A stretch of 64,000 nt of DNA. Origin: Paenibacillus athensensis (GTDB taxonomy: Bacteria > Bacillota > Bacilli > Paenibacillales > NBRC-103111). Position 1 is the stretch's first letter, and each line of letters opens with the position of its first letter. Shown here piece by piece: positions 31,638-42,400 of this stretch. The stretch is taken from contig NZ_MYFO02000017.1 in the NCBI RefSeq assembly GCF_004514475.2, positions 32,512 to 96,511 on the forward strand, written 5' to 3'. Made by a program: the position numbers and the translations under genes. Below the pieces are notes generated by a model. That model was not told the origin of the DNA. It saw only the letters and a program-made list of their open reading frames with translations, and did no database searches.

Positions 31638-34552
31638 TGACCGGGCCGATGCTGCGCTTTTTATTCCGCAAAATGTGGAACACCCGCTGGATGACGCTCA
31701 GTACGCTGCTTGGCCTCGTGATGGCCGTAGCCTTCACGACGAGCATTCCGATGTACGCGGACGGGGCGCTCAAGCGGGTCGTCGCCAAGTCGCTGGCCGA
31801 AGAAAGCAGCGGTCTGCCCGCGGGCTCGCTGCTGATCCGTTATCAGGCCGTTGGGTCCGAACGTGCAGGGGTGGACGCCCTGCGCGACGTCAATACATAT
31901 ATCGAAGAGCAAATACCCAAGGATATCGGTTTTCCCGCCAAGGCGTATGCGCGCAGCTACACGATCAAAAGCGCGCAGCTGACGCCGGTCGATCCGTCCA
32001 AGGTCGATCCGAGCAAGCGGCGGACGATGACGCTAACCGCGATGAGCGGGCTGGACAGCCGGGTCGAATGGACGAACGGGCAGCTGCCCAAATCGACGGC
32101 AGCCGGGGCGGGAGGCGTCATTGAAGCGGTCGTGCTGGACGAGGCGCTGTACCGCAATGACATGCACATCGGCGACGTGTTCAACTATCCGATTCCTTCC
32201 GGTACGGGCATGCCGCCGCTCAAGGTGAAAATCGTCGGCACGTTCAAACCGCTGAATGACAACGATCCTTATTGGTTTCAAGGTCTGGAAGGTCTTCTCA
32301 ATACGCTGATCGTCAACGACGGCTTGTTCGAGAAAACGATTCTGACTGATAAAAAGATTCCACTGCAGCTTGCTAACTGGTATTACGCGTTCGATTTGCG
32401 CGAGATCCAGACGAGTCAGCTGTCGCCGCTGGGCGCCAAGCTGGAGCGGCTTGACATCAACCTGTACCAGAAGCTGAAAAATACAAAGGTCGATCTGTCG
32501 TTCCAGCCGATGCTCGGCCAGTTCCGGCAGATGAGCCTGCAGCTGCAGGTGATGCTGTTTACGCTCGCTGCGCCGATGATCGCGATGGTGTTCTACTACA
32601 TCGTGATGAACGCCCGCCAGTCGCTGGACCGCCAGCGCAGCGTTATTGCCGTGCTGCGCAGCCGGGGCGGCAGCACCCGGCAAATCATCGGCATCTATTT
32701 GCTGGAGGGCTTGTCGCTGGGCATCGTGGCGCTCATCGCCGGGCCGCTGCTCGGCTGGTTCATGGCCAAGAGCATCGGCTCGTCCAGCGGCTTCCTGACG
32801 TTCGTCGACCGCAAGGCGATTCCGGTCGGCGTGACGAAGGAAGCGCTGCTGTACGGAGCGGCGGCTGTGCTGATCGCGATTATGTCCAGCGTCATACCGG
32901 CCGTCGTGTTCGCCCGCTCCTCGATCGTCAGCTACAAGCAGCAGCTGGCCCGCTCCGACCGGGCGCCGCTGTGGCAGCGCTGGTATCTCGACATCGCGCT
33001 GCTTGGCCTCGTCGCTTACGGCTGGTATCTGTTCGACCAGCGCCAGATGCTGTCGATCCAGACGGGGCTGACGACCGATCAGCTGCAGGTGCATCCGCTG
33101 CTGTTTTTCGTGCCGGCGCTTTCGATTTTTGCATTCGGACTGTTTTTCCTCCGCATCTTCCCGTGGCTGCTGCGCTTGTTCGGCTGGCTTGGCCGGGCGT
33201 TCCTCCCGGTGCCGCTGTATTTGACGCTCGCCCAGCTTTCCCGCTCGGCCAAGGCGTATTATCCGCTGATGCTGCTGCTCGTGCTGACGCTCGGGCTTGG
33301 GATGTACAATTCGTCGGCAGCGCGGACGATCGATCTGAACTCAACGGAGCGCACGTTGTACCAGTACGGGACGGACGTCATCGTCCAGACTGTATGGGAG
33401 GGCTTCTCCGACGACGTGCCGACCGATCCGAATGCCGGCAATTCCGGCGGTCAGGGCGGCGGGGGCCAAGGCTCCGGTCAGGGCCAGGGAGGCGGTAACG
33501 GAGGCGGCGGGAGCGGCGGAGGCGGCAACCCCGGTCAGGACCGGCCGACCCGCATGCGCTACGTCGAACCGCCGTTCGAGGTGTTTCGCGGACTCGACGG
33601 GGTGAAGGCGGCGGCCCGCGTACTGATGACGAAGGGCAATGTCGTCGTCTCCGGCAAATCGACCGGCCAAGGCATGGTTATGGGCATCGACAATGTCGAT
33701 TTTGCCAAAGTGGCCTGGTTCCGGCAGGATTTGTTCCCTGCGCACCCGAACTATTATTTGAATCTGCTGGGCTCTTACGAGCAGGCTGTGATTATTTCTT
33801 CGGCCTATGCTGAGAAAAACGCGCTCAAGGAAGGCGATTTGCTGACCATTACGATTCAGCAGCAGCCGGTGGAGTTTGTCGTCGTCGGCATTTTGCCGTA
33901 TTGGCCCAGCCAGTATCCGGACCAGACGCCGTTTTTCATCGCCAATCTGGAATATATTTACGACCAGGCGCCGATCGTGCCGTATGAGGTATGGCTCAAG
34001 ATGGAGCCGGACGCCAAGGTGAAGCCGGTGCTGGATGGTCTGCAGGCCAAAAACATCGCGGTCGCTTCCGTCAAGGATGTACGAAACGAGCTGATCACGC
34101 AGAAGAAGCATCCGGCTCGTGGCGGGGTGTTCGGCATTTTGAGCCTCGGCTTCCTCGTATCGGTCATCGTGTCGTTGATCGGCTACCTGCTGTACTGGTT
34201 TTTCAACCTGTCAAGCCGCGTCGTGCAGTTCGGCGTGCTGCGGGCGATGGGCTTGTCGCGAAGACAGCTTACCGGTATGCTGCTTCTGGAGCAAATCTTC
34301 ACCGCCGGGTTGTCGATTGCGCTTGGCATCGGCATCGGCAAGCTGACGAGCTACCTGTTCCTGCCGTTCCTGCAGACGACGGAGAACGTCAAGACGCAGG
34401 TGCCGCCGTTCCGCGTCGTCTTCGAATCGAAGGATACGTACCAGTTGTACGCCGTCGTTGCGGTGATGATGCTGACCGGCGCGACGCTGCTGTTCCTGCA
34501 CATCCGCAGGCTGCGCGTCCATCAGGCTGTCAAGCTCGGGGAGGAGAAATAA
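31637..34552 (+). CDS. FtsX/MacB-type ABC permease, large, with Gly/Gln-rich insert
   Basis: The 971-residue permease has an N-terminal helix (about 15-35), a large extracytoplasmic region, and a block of helices (about 305-430 and 460-570). A second extracytoplasmic region follows, with final FtsX helices (about 835-965, S-L-G-F-L-V-S-V-I-V-S-L-I-G and V-L-R-A-M-G-L-S-R-R-Q-L). Two FtsX modules in one chain make it bigger than MacB (about 650). Residues about 600-635 are almost only Gly, Gln, Asn and Ser. It is translationally coupled to the MFP gene. It probably exports or remodels an envelope-associated substrate with both ATPases. Confidence 0.85.
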   Translation: MTGPMLRFLFRKMWNTRWMTLSTLLGLVMAVAFTTSIPMYADGALKRVVAKSLAEESSGLPAGSLLIRYQAVGSERAGVDALRDVNTYIEEQIPKDIGFPAKAYARSYTIKSAQLTPVDPSKVDPSKRRTMTLTAMSGLDSRVEWTNGQLPKSTAAGAGGVIEAVVLDEALYRNDMHIGDVFNYPIPSGTGMPPLKVKIVGTFKPLNDNDPYWFQGLEGLLNTLIVNDGLFEKTILTDKKIPLQLANWYYAFDLREIQTSQLSPLGAKLERLDINLYQKLKNTKVDLSFQPMLGQFRQMSLQLQVMLFTLAAPMIAMVFYYIVMNARQSLDRQRSVIAVLRSRGGSTRQIIGIYLLEGLSLGIVALIAGPLLGWFMAKSIGSSSGFLTFVDRKAIPVGVTKEALLYGAAAVLIAIMSSVIPAVVFARSSIVSYKQQLARSDRAPLWQRWYLDIALLGLVAYGWYLFDQRQMLSIQTGLTTDQLQVHPLLFFVPALSIFAFGLFFLRIFPWLLRLFGWLGRAFLPVPLYLTLAQLSRSAKAYYPLMLLLVLTLGLGMYNSSAARTIDLNSTERTLYQYGTDVIVQTVWEGFSDDVPTDPNAGNSGGQGGGGQGSGQGQGGGNGGGGSGGGGNPGQDRPTRMRYVEPPFEVFRGLDGVKAAARVLMTKGNVVVSGKSTGQGMVMGIDNVDFAKVAWFRQDLFPAHPNYYLNLLGSYEQAVIISSAYAEKNALKEGDLLTITIQQQPVEFVVVGILPYWPSQYPDQTPFFIANLEYIYDQAPIVPYEVWLKMEPDAKVKPVLDGLQAKNIAVASVKDVRNELITQKKHPARGGVFGILSLGFLVSVIVSLIGYLLYWFFNLSSRVVQFGVLRAMGLSRRQLTGMLLLEQIFTAGLSIALGIGIGKLTSYLFLPFLQTTENVKTQVPPFRVVFESKDTYQLYAVVAVMMLTGATLLFLHIRRLRVHQAVKLGEEK

Positions 34553-34555
34553 GCG

Positions 34556-35494
34556 ATGATCACGTGCGAAGGGCTTGTGAAAATTTACAAAACCGACGAT
34601 CTTGAGGTGGTCGCGCTGCAGGGCCTGAACATTCAGGTCGACCAAGGCGAGCTGATGGCGATTATCGGCAATAGCGGCAGCGGCAAATCGACGCTGCTTA
34701 ATATCCTCGGCGGGCTGGACCGCCCCTCGGCCGGCCAGGTCAAGGTCGGGGACTGGGATTTGCTGAAAATTACCGATAAGCAGCTCGTCGAATACAAGCG
34801 CGACACCGTAGGCTTTATTTGGCAAAATAATGCGCGCAATCTGATTTCGTATCTGACGGCGCTGGAGAACGTAGAAATGCCAATGATGCTGAGCGGCCGT
34901 TACGACCGCGCCTATGCCAAGCAGCTGCTGGAATGGGTGGGCCTCGGCGAGCGCATGCACAACAAGCTGCACCAGCTTTCCGGCGGGGAGCAGCAGCGCG
35001 TGGCGATTGCCATTTCGCTGGCGAACCGGCCGAAGCTGCTACTGGCCGACGAGCCCACAGGCTCGGTCGATACGGCAACGGCGGACCGGATCATGGGGAT
35101 TTTTCAACAACTGAACAAAGAGCTCGGCGTCACCATTGTCATCGTCACCCACGACCTGTCGATGGCCGGCAAGGTCGGACGGGTCGTAGCGATTCGCGAC
35201 GGCATGACCAGCACCGAATTCATCGCCCGCAATCCGCTGATCGCTTCCTGGGACGGCACGTCGCCGCTTGGCGGCGGTCTTTCCGCGCAAGCGCATGAGG
35301 AATATGTCGTGCTCGACCGCGCCGGTCGTCTGCAGGTCCCCAGAGAATACCTTGCCGCGCTGCGTATTTCCGGCAAAGCGACGATGGAATTCGACGGGGA
35401 AACGATCATGATCAAGGCGCCGCGCAGCTTGAATGACGCCGAAGAACGCAAAGCCGCACCCCATAATGAACCGCTGGAGGGAACATCCGAATGA
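34556..35494 (+). CDS. Second ABC transporter ATPase with C-terminal extension
   Basis: The 312-residue LolD/MacB-type ATPase has Walker [10 protein letters not shown], signature [10 protein letters not shown] and Walker [13 protein letters not shown]. About 85 residues follow the core ([15 protein letters not shown]), longer than LolD and possibly a regulatory domain. It starts 3 bp after the permease stop and overlaps the solute-binding gene by ATGA, so it is clearly in the same operon as the first ATPase. Confidence 0.9.
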   Translation: MITCEGLVKIYKTDDLEVVALQGLNIQVDQGELMAIIGNSGSGKSTLLNILGGLDRPSAGQVKVGDWDLLKITDKQLVEYKRDTVGFIWQNNARNLISYLTALENVEMPMMLSGRYDRAYAKQLLEWVGLGERMHNKLHQLSGGEQQRVAIAISLANRPKLLLADEPTGSVDTATADRIMGIFQQLNKELGVTIVIVTHDLSMAGKVGRVVAIRDGMTSTEFIARNPLIASWDGTSPLGGGLSAQAHEEYVVLDRAGRLQVPREYLAALRISGKATMEFDGETIMIKAPRSLNDAEERKAAPHNEPLEGTSE

Positions 35495-36993
35495 AATCCA
35501 TGAAACGTTTACTTTCCGTAGGGCTAACGCTGGCTATGGTCGCTCCGCTGGCCGTTGCCTGTACGAAAACCGAAAAACCGCAAACCGAGGAGGAGCGGGT
35601 GCTGCGCATTGCCACCAGCTTCGGCTATGGGCCGGACGACGAATATTTCCGCCAGCAGTTCACCGAGGTATTCGAATTCGCCAATCCGAACATTAAGATT
35701 GAAATCATTCCGACAACGAACGATCCGTACGGCAAGCCGCTGGAGTCGGGCGAGAAGGCCCCTGATCCGCTGGAAAAGCTCAAAGAGGTCATGCAAGGCG
35801 ACAATCCGCCCGATGTCGTCATGGTCGACTACGATCAGCTTGGCGACGTGATCAACAGCAACCTGCTGACCCAGCTCGATCCGCTGATTACCAAGGACAA
35901 ATTCGATACGAGCGACATGGTGCCGGCTGTCATCGACGGGTTAAAGAAAGCAGGCAACGGCAAGCTGTACGCGCTTGCGCCGACATTCAGCTCCTCCGCA
36001 CTCATTTACAATAAAAAGCTGTTTACCGACGCCGGAGCCAATTTCCCCAAGGACGACATGACCTGGGATGAAGTATTCGATCTGGCGAAGCTCGTGGCCA
36101 AGGGCGAAGGCGACAGCCGCATCAACGGTTTTTCGTTCAGCACGTCGTCGCAGATGGATCTGTTCTACGGCATGCAGACGTATACCGCGCCGCTGGAGCT
36201 GAAGATGTTTGATGAAAACGGCGAGAAGATGACGGTGGATACGGATCAATGGGAGCAGGTGTGGAGCAAGCTGGCCCAGCTGCAAAAGGACAACGTCTTC
36301 CCGGAAATTTTTGATCCGTCGAAGCCGATGGACCGCAAGATCGATCAGGACAATCCGTTCGCCTACGACGATTTCATGAGCGGCCGTCTGGCAATGGGCA
36401 TTGTCGGCTACGGGCAGATTTCCCAGCTGATCAACGCCAACAAAAACGCCGCCAACTACAAGGGCTACACACCGATCGAATGGGATGTTGTGACCATGCC
36501 GTCGCATGAAAGCGCAAAGGGCGTCGGCGGCTCGATCTACATGAACGGCATTATGGGCATCAATGTCAAGGCGCAAAATCAGGACGACGCCTGGAAATTC
36601 ATCAAGTTCATCAACGGCGAGGAATGGGCGCGCCTGAAATCGCACAGCTCCTATAACCTGGTGGCCCGCAAGAAATATTTGCAGCCTAAGGACGGCGAGG
36701 ATTTCCACATGGAGGCGTTCTACAACGTGCTGCCTGCGCCTTCGACCGACAACACGAAGCTGTACCGTGAGCTGCCGAACCTGTATCAAGTGCAGGAAAT
36801 CGGCCGCCAGCAGTTCCAGAACGTGCTGCAGGGTAAAACGGCGGTGCGCGACGCGCTCAAGGAATGGCAGACGCAGGGCGACGCCATGCTCAAGCAAATG
36901 AGGGAAAATCCGACGGACGGCGGCGTTGGCGTCATGCCGCTCGACTCGGTGGGCTCCAGCACGGAGGTTAGCGCCGTACCGGCCGCCCAATAA
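35491..36993 (+). CDS. Extracellular solute-binding lipoprotein (family 1-like)
   Basis: The 500-residue protein has a lipoprotein signal (M-K-S-M-K-R-L-L then A-P-L-A-V-A-C, Cys about 28) and an extracellular solute-binding fold. Recognisable segments are P-D-V-V-M-V-D-Y-D-Q near 107, N-K-K-L-F-T-D-A-G near 175 and M-N-G-I-M-G-I-N near 350, as in sugar-type binding proteins. No importer permeases of the MalFG type are nearby. Instead the gene overlaps an exporter-type ATPase by 4 bp and is followed by a secreted modular protein. Its role may be substrate capture for, or sensing by, the FtsX-type complex. Confidence 0.85.
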   Translation: MKSMKRLLSVGLTLAMVAPLAVACTKTEKPQTEEERVLRIATSFGYGPDDEYFRQQFTEVFEFANPNIKIEIIPTTNDPYGKPLESGEKAPDPLEKLKEVMQGDNPPDVVMVDYDQLGDVINSNLLTQLDPLITKDKFDTSDMVPAVIDGLKKAGNGKLYALAPTFSSSALIYNKKLFTDAGANFPKDDMTWDEVFDLAKLVAKGEGDSRINGFSFSTSSQMDLFYGMQTYTAPLELKMFDENGEKMTVDTDQWEQVWSKLAQLQKDNVFPEIFDPSKPMDRKIDQDNPFAYDDFMSGRLAMGIVGYGQISQLINANKNAANYKGYTPIEWDVVTMPSHESAKGVGGSIYMNGIMGINVKAQNQDDAWKFIKFINGEEWARLKSHSSYNLVARKKYLQPKDGEDFHMEAFYNVLPAPSTDNTKLYRELPNLYQVQEIGRQQFQNVLQGKTAVRDALKEWQTQGDAMLKQMRENPTDGGVGVMPLDSVGSSTEVSAVPAAQ

Positions 36994-37015
36994 GAAGCAA
37001 AAGGAGAAAAAATCT

Positions 37016-39133
37016 ATGAGCAAAAGGATTCCCAAACGCCGTCTGGCGACAATCGCTTTATCCGTATCGCTTGCGCTCGGCGCTGCGCTTCCGGCGTATG
37101 CGGCCGATGCCGGCGCAGCTTCACCGGCGGTTGCAGTCGGCTCGGTGGCGCTGACAGGCAGCTCGTCGTTTGCGCTGAAGAGCATTCACGTATTGCCTTC
37201 AGCCAGCGGCAAGCTGGCCACCTTTACCGTGACCCTGCGCAATGGCGGCAGCAGCGAGCTGCAGTTCATCGACTATTGGGTGCGGCTGAAAAGCAAAGCC
37301 GGCAGCCAATTCTCCGCACGGTTGCTGCCCGCGGACAAGGATAAAAACCGCGTAGCGCCCGGGGCCAGCATGGACATCACATTTTATGCCACGGTCAACG
37401 ATTCGACCCAACTGCAGGACCTTGTCGTGCAGTTCATCAAATGGGATTTCAGCCAGCCGAATTTCGAGCGCGTGCTCGGCGAGGTTGCCGTGCCCGCCTC
37501 CTATACCGACGTAGCCCCGGCGGGCGGTTCGGCACTGATTAACGTGAGCGGAACGGACCTGTCCGCATCGATCAAAAAGCTCGTCAGCAATAAAAATGAA
37601 AAATATTACGTGCCGACTGTCTACCTCACGTTGTCCAACAGCGGCTCGCATTCGGTCGATCTGCCGGCGTATCTGTATGCCATCCGCACGAAGGAAGGCT
37701 ATCTGTATCCGCTGGAGGCCAAGGGCGCCAAGGATCTGACGATCAATCCGCAGGAAAGCAAGGATATTCAGCTATCCGGCTCGATTCCGGTTTCCGTCTC
37801 CTCCGACGGCTGGCAACTGGTCATTACCGATACGATTGCCGATTTGAAGCTAAACGTGCCAGTCGGCACGTTCCAGCTGCCCGCTGTGACGCAGGAGTCC
37901 GGCGGCTCGATTGGCAAGAAGTATTCGTTCACGAGCAAGTCCGGCGTTTACAACGCTTCGCTGAACGGCCTGTACCGGCTGCCTTGGGAGGATCAGGACA
38001 TTCTGACCGCTGATTTGACGCTGAGCAACAAGGGCGACGAATCGCTGCCGATTCCGAACCTGAGCGGCTACTTCCTGCTTGACGGCGCGGTTAAGGTCGA
38101 AGCCAAGCTGGTGCAGACGGCCAAGGTGATCGGTCTTGGCGCCGGCGGCTCGCTTAATTTGCAGATTGCGGCCAAGGTGCCGTATACGTATGAGTTCTCG
38201 CAGATCAAGCTGGTGCTGCAGGAGCAGGAAAGCGAGGCGGTGACGACCGACGTGCTGGAGTTCTCCGGCCAGTCCGAGCTGCAGGCGATTCCTTTCTTCA
38301 GCCAAGGCGAGGCTTACACGCTCCCGGATACGGGACGCAAGACCAAATATGCGGTGCGCCGGACAGCGACGTATCCGGGCAAAACAAGCTCAGTCTTCGT
38401 GGCCCAGGTCGAAGCGACGAATCTGGAGAAGCGCCAGACGAACCTGACGCATTTGGTCGCCCACTTCCGCACAGCGGACGGCAGCGTGTTCCCGGCTTCG
38501 ATCGCCGAGGTCACGAGCAAAATCAGCCCGAGCGGCCAAGCGCTGCTGCAGGTGTCGGCGATGCTGCCCAAGGGGCTGGCTACCGACAATATGCATCTGC
38601 TGCTCGGCGAAGCGGTCACGGACGGCAAGCTGACGAGCGGCGACAGCAAGGCCGATTCGTACGTCAAGCCGGTTGCGTTCTGGCTGCCGCAGGATACGAC
38701 AGCGGTCAAGGACAAGCTGCTCGGCGTATCGATCTTCCCGTATACGCTGTCGATCAACCGTATCGGCACCTCGATTGACCCGAGCGCGTTGACGCTGAAG
38801 TTCAACTACGAGCTGACCCGCGATTCGCAGATGGAAGTCAATAATGACGGACACAAGCTCGTTTTGGTATTCGAAGACGGAGCGGGCACCAAGACGTTTG
38901 AGAAATCGTATGATTACAAGGATTTCGATGCGGCCAACGACGAAAACGGCGACGACGGCACGAAGCTGCGCGTCGGCAAGCACGAGGAATTCAAGATTGC
39001 GATGAATGATGCGGATATGATTTTCAAGCTGCAATATTTGAAAAACTACACGCTCAGCCTGTACGACGAGTTCCAGGGCCAGCGCAAGCTGCTCGCTTCC
39101 CAGAAGCTCGACTGGTTTATTACCAGCGACTGA
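37016..39133 (+). CDS. Large secreted beta-modular protein, paralogue of the 43927-45657 product
   Basis: The 705-residue product has a signal peptide (S-K-R-I-P-K-R-R..., ending A-Y-A-A-D) and about four tandem 105-115-residue beta-rich modules. Each has a pattern of T-L-S-N-x-G-x-x-S and G-Y-L-Y-P or D-G-S-V-F-P and A-P-G-A-S, reminiscent of Ig-like/late-competence-like folds. They are followed by a C-terminal domain (I-F-P-Y-T-L-S-I, N-Y-E-L, T-L-S-L-Y-D-E-F) of about 150 residues. No membrane anchor or sortase motif was seen. ATG 37016 follows AAAAGGAG. It ends the operon; a terminator follows. No known family was recognised. Confidence 0.8.
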   Translation: MSKRIPKRRLATIALSVSLALGAALPAYAADAGAASPAVAVGSVALTGSSSFALKSIHVLPSASGKLATFTVTLRNGGSSELQFIDYWVRLKSKAGSQFSARLLPADKDKNRVAPGASMDITFYATVNDSTQLQDLVVQFIKWDFSQPNFERVLGEVAVPASYTDVAPAGGSALINVSGTDLSASIKKLVSNKNEKYYVPTVYLTLSNSGSHSVDLPAYLYAIRTKEGYLYPLEAKGAKDLTINPQESKDIQLSGSIPVSVSSDGWQLVITDTIADLKLNVPVGTFQLPAVTQESGGSIGKKYSFTSKSGVYNASLNGLYRLPWEDQDILTADLTLSNKGDESLPIPNLSGYFLLDGAVKVEAKLVQTAKVIGLGAGGSLNLQIAAKVPYTYEFSQIKLVLQEQESEAVTTDVLEFSGQSELQAIPFFSQGEAYTLPDTGRKTKYAVRRTATYPGKTSSVFVAQVEATNLEKRQTNLTHLVAHFRTADGSVFPASIAEVTSKISPSGQALLQVSAMLPKGLATDNMHLLLGEAVTDGKLTSGDSKADSYVKPVAFWLPQDTTAVKDKLLGVSIFPYTLSINRIGTSIDPSALTLKFNYELTRDSQMEVNNDGHKLVLVFEDGAGTKTFEKSYDYKDFDAANDENGDDGTKLRVGKHEEFKIAMNDADMIFKLQYLKNYTLSLYDEFQGQRKLLASQKLDWFITSD

Positions 39134-39188
39134 TCCGGCCTGTTGGCCCGGCTGACAAGCTCTCATTTTCTTATCGATTCAAGCGAAG

Positions 39189-39212
39189 AAGACCCTGCGG
39201 GGTCTTTTTTTA
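39189..39212 (+). terminator. Terminator of the first export operon
   Basis: AAGACCC / GGGTCTT with a TGCG loop, followed by T7. Confidence 0.9.
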
Positions 39213-39477
39213 TGTTCGGGCTTTTGTGGGCTTGTGCCGGTCATATGGCGAAGTCATATGATGCCGCCCGCCGGTATGACCTCATGTGACTGCGATTGTG
39301 ACTGTCTTCACCTGTTTTTGCCAGCCGGCGATTATATAATGGGACTACATAAAGCAGCGGAAAGGAGCCCGGTAAAGAAAATTTTCAACTATCTTTAGAA
39401 AATGTTAAGAATTGGCGTTTATGCTGAAAGAGTCGGCGATTTTATTTTGTACATAGCGGGGTAGAGGAGTAGAGAGG
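39213..39477. promoter_or_regulatory. Intergenic promoter region of the RND operon
   Basis: It contains a -10-like TATAAT at 39335-39340 with no convincing -35, and a repeated TCATATG (39241-39247 and 39256-39262, with the first also in an inverted setting). The terminator upstream implies that the RND operon starts from its own promoter here. Confidence 0.45.
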
Positions 39478-42400
39478 ATGCATAAATTTACCGAGTTTTC
39501 GATGAAAAACATGGCGGCAGTATTTATTATCATGCTGCTGCTCGTGGTCGGGGGGCTGTATGCCACGACGACGCTCAAGGTGGAAAGCATGCCGGATATT
39601 TCGTTTCCGGTCGTTATCGTCAACACGACGTACACAGCGCCGCCCAAGGACGTGCTGGAGCAGATTACGAAGCCGATCGAAAAGGCGGTGGCCGGGGTCG
39701 ACGGGCTGAAAAATTTGACATCCAGCTCGCAGGACAATTTTTCACAAATTTTCATTGAGCTGGAGCAAAGCAAAAAGCCGGAAGACGTCAAGAAGGACGT
39801 CGAAAGCCTGATCGCCAACGTCAAGCTGCCGCAGGGCGCCGATAAGCCGAAGGTGCTGACGGCGGGCTTCGCCTCCGAGCCGGTGTACTACATGGCGGTT
39901 TACGGAGAAAACGGCATGAATCAGGCCGAGCTCGACAAGATTTACAAGGATACGATTTTGCCCGGCTTTAACGGGCTGAAGGGGATCGATCACGTCGATT
40001 CGGTCGGTAATCAGGAGGCGGTGCTGACGATCAAGCTCGACGCCGCAGCGATCAACAACTACGGTCTCGCTCCATCGGACGTGTCGGCGCTGATCAAAGC
40101 GTCGCTCGTATCGAGTCCGGCAGGAACGGTCGATTTTAACGGCAATACGCAAATGGTGCGGGTCAAGGGCGAGCTGGATACGATCTACGGTCTGGACAAT
40201 ATGAAATTGACGACGCATACCGGCGACACGCTGCTGCTCAAGCAAATCGCCAAAATCGAAGCGATCAGCGAATCGTCGTTTATTGCCCGGCTGGACGACA
40301 AACCGGCGATTGGCGTGCTGTTGTACAAAACGAAAGCGGCCAACGCGGTCGAGTTCGCCGACGCTGCCGACAAGCTGATGGCCGACTGGGAGCAGAACCT
40401 GCCCGGCGTGAAGTTCCACATTGTGCTCAATGGTGCGACCTCGATTAAGGAATCGGTACACGGCATGGTGCAGGAGGGGGGCCTTGGGGCGATTCTCGCT
40501 TCGCTGATGATTCTCCTGTTCCTGCGCAACGTGCGAATGACGCTGATCGTGCTTGTCTCGATTCCGCTGTCGATTCTCATTACACTGATGGTGATGGCTC
40601 CGCTTGGCATTTCACTGAATATCATGACGCTCGGCGGGATGGCGATTGCGATCGGGCGAGTCGTCGACGACAGCATCGTCGTGATCGAGAACATCTACAG
40701 CCAGCTGCAAAAAGCGCACGAGCGCAATGAATCCGTCATTCGGCTGGCGACGCGCCAGGTGTCGGCGGCGATTACGTCTTCGACGATTACCACAGTTGGC
40801 GTCTTCGGCCCGATCGCCTTCGTCAGCGGTGTTGTCGGCGAGGTGTTCCGTCCGTTTGCCATAACGCTGGTGTGCGCGCTTCTGTCGTCGCTGCTCGTAG
40901 CGCTGACGGTCATCCCGATGCTCGCCAAGCTGCTGGTGATGAAAAGCGGAAAAATTCCGTCCCACGACGAAAATCACGTCGGTCCGATGGCCGAGCGCTA
41001 TCGCCGGGTGCTGCTCTGGTCGCTGAATCACCGCTGGATTACGGTGCTGATTGCCGTCGTCATTTTCCTCGGCTCGGCCTTCATCAGCATTCCGAATTTG
41101 GCGATGTCGTTCATGCCCGATAGTGAAACCGACCGTCAGGTGCTGGTTGAGCTGAAAATGCCGCGCGAAACGTCGCTGGAGACGATGAACGCCAAATCGC
41201 AGGAAATCGAAGCGATGCTCAAGGCCGAAAAGGACCCGGCGGGCCAGCCTATGTTCAAATATAACGAAGCGCTGGTCGGCTACAATTTCAGCAGCGACAA
41301 ATATGCGTACCGCACGGTGATGTTCACCGAGGTGTCGGAAGCAGCGGACGCCAAGGAAGCGGTCAAGACGTATAAGGAGAAGCTATTGGCGATGATGCCG
41401 GAAGGCTCCGATGTCAACGTGCAGCTGATTACGTTTGGTCCGGGCGGTTCGGGAGGCTCCGACTTCTCCTACTCGCTCAAGGGCGACGACCAGCTCTATT
41501 TGCGGCAGGCCGCCGATATGGTCAAAGCGAAGATGAAGGAATTCCCCGAGCTGAGCGATGTCAAGGACAGCTTGAGCGAATCGAAAACCGAGGTTGAAAT
41601 CACCGTCGATCAAAATAAAGCGCGGCTGTACGGACTGAGCGCAGCGCAGGTGCTGCAAACCGTCAATGCGTGGATTGCCGAGGAAAAGCTGGGCGATTTG
41701 AAGTTCGATAACGTCACCTACAACACCAAGGTGATGCTGGACCCGGCGTACAAGGATTCCGTGGGAAAAATGGGCGCGTTCCTGCTGCGCACGCCAACCG
41801 GGCAAAACGTCCAGTTGAACGAGGTGGCCAAAATCCGCCAGATCGATGCGCCGATTGGCATCAGCCGCGAAATGCAAAATCAGGTGCTGAGCGTCAGCGC
41901 CAAAATCGACAGCGTCGACAAGGGCGGCGTCAGCAACAAGGTGTCGGCTGAGCTGGCCAAGCTGGAGCTGCCGCCGGGCGTCAGCCGCGAGGTGAAGGGC
42001 GTCTCCGACGATATCAACAAAAGCTTCATGGAAATGTTCATGGCGATGGCAGCGTCGATTTTCATCGTTTACCTAGTCATGGTGCTGGCGTTCGGCAATG
42101 CGCGCGCGCCGTTCGCGATTCTGTTCTCGCTGCCGCTGGCGGCGATTGGCGGCTTGCTCGGCCTGCTCGTGACCGGCGAGTCGGTCAACGTAACGTCGCT
42201 GATCGGCTTCCTGATGCTGATCGGCATCGTCGTCACCAATGCGATTGTGCTCGTCGACCGCGTGCAGCAGCTGCGCGAGCAGGGCAGCCTGGTGCGCGAC
42301 GCGCTGATTGAAGCGGGGATGACGCGTCTGCGCCCGATCATCATGACGGCCGGAGCGACGATCATTGCGCTTTTGCCGCTGGCGCTTGGATTGTCGAAGG

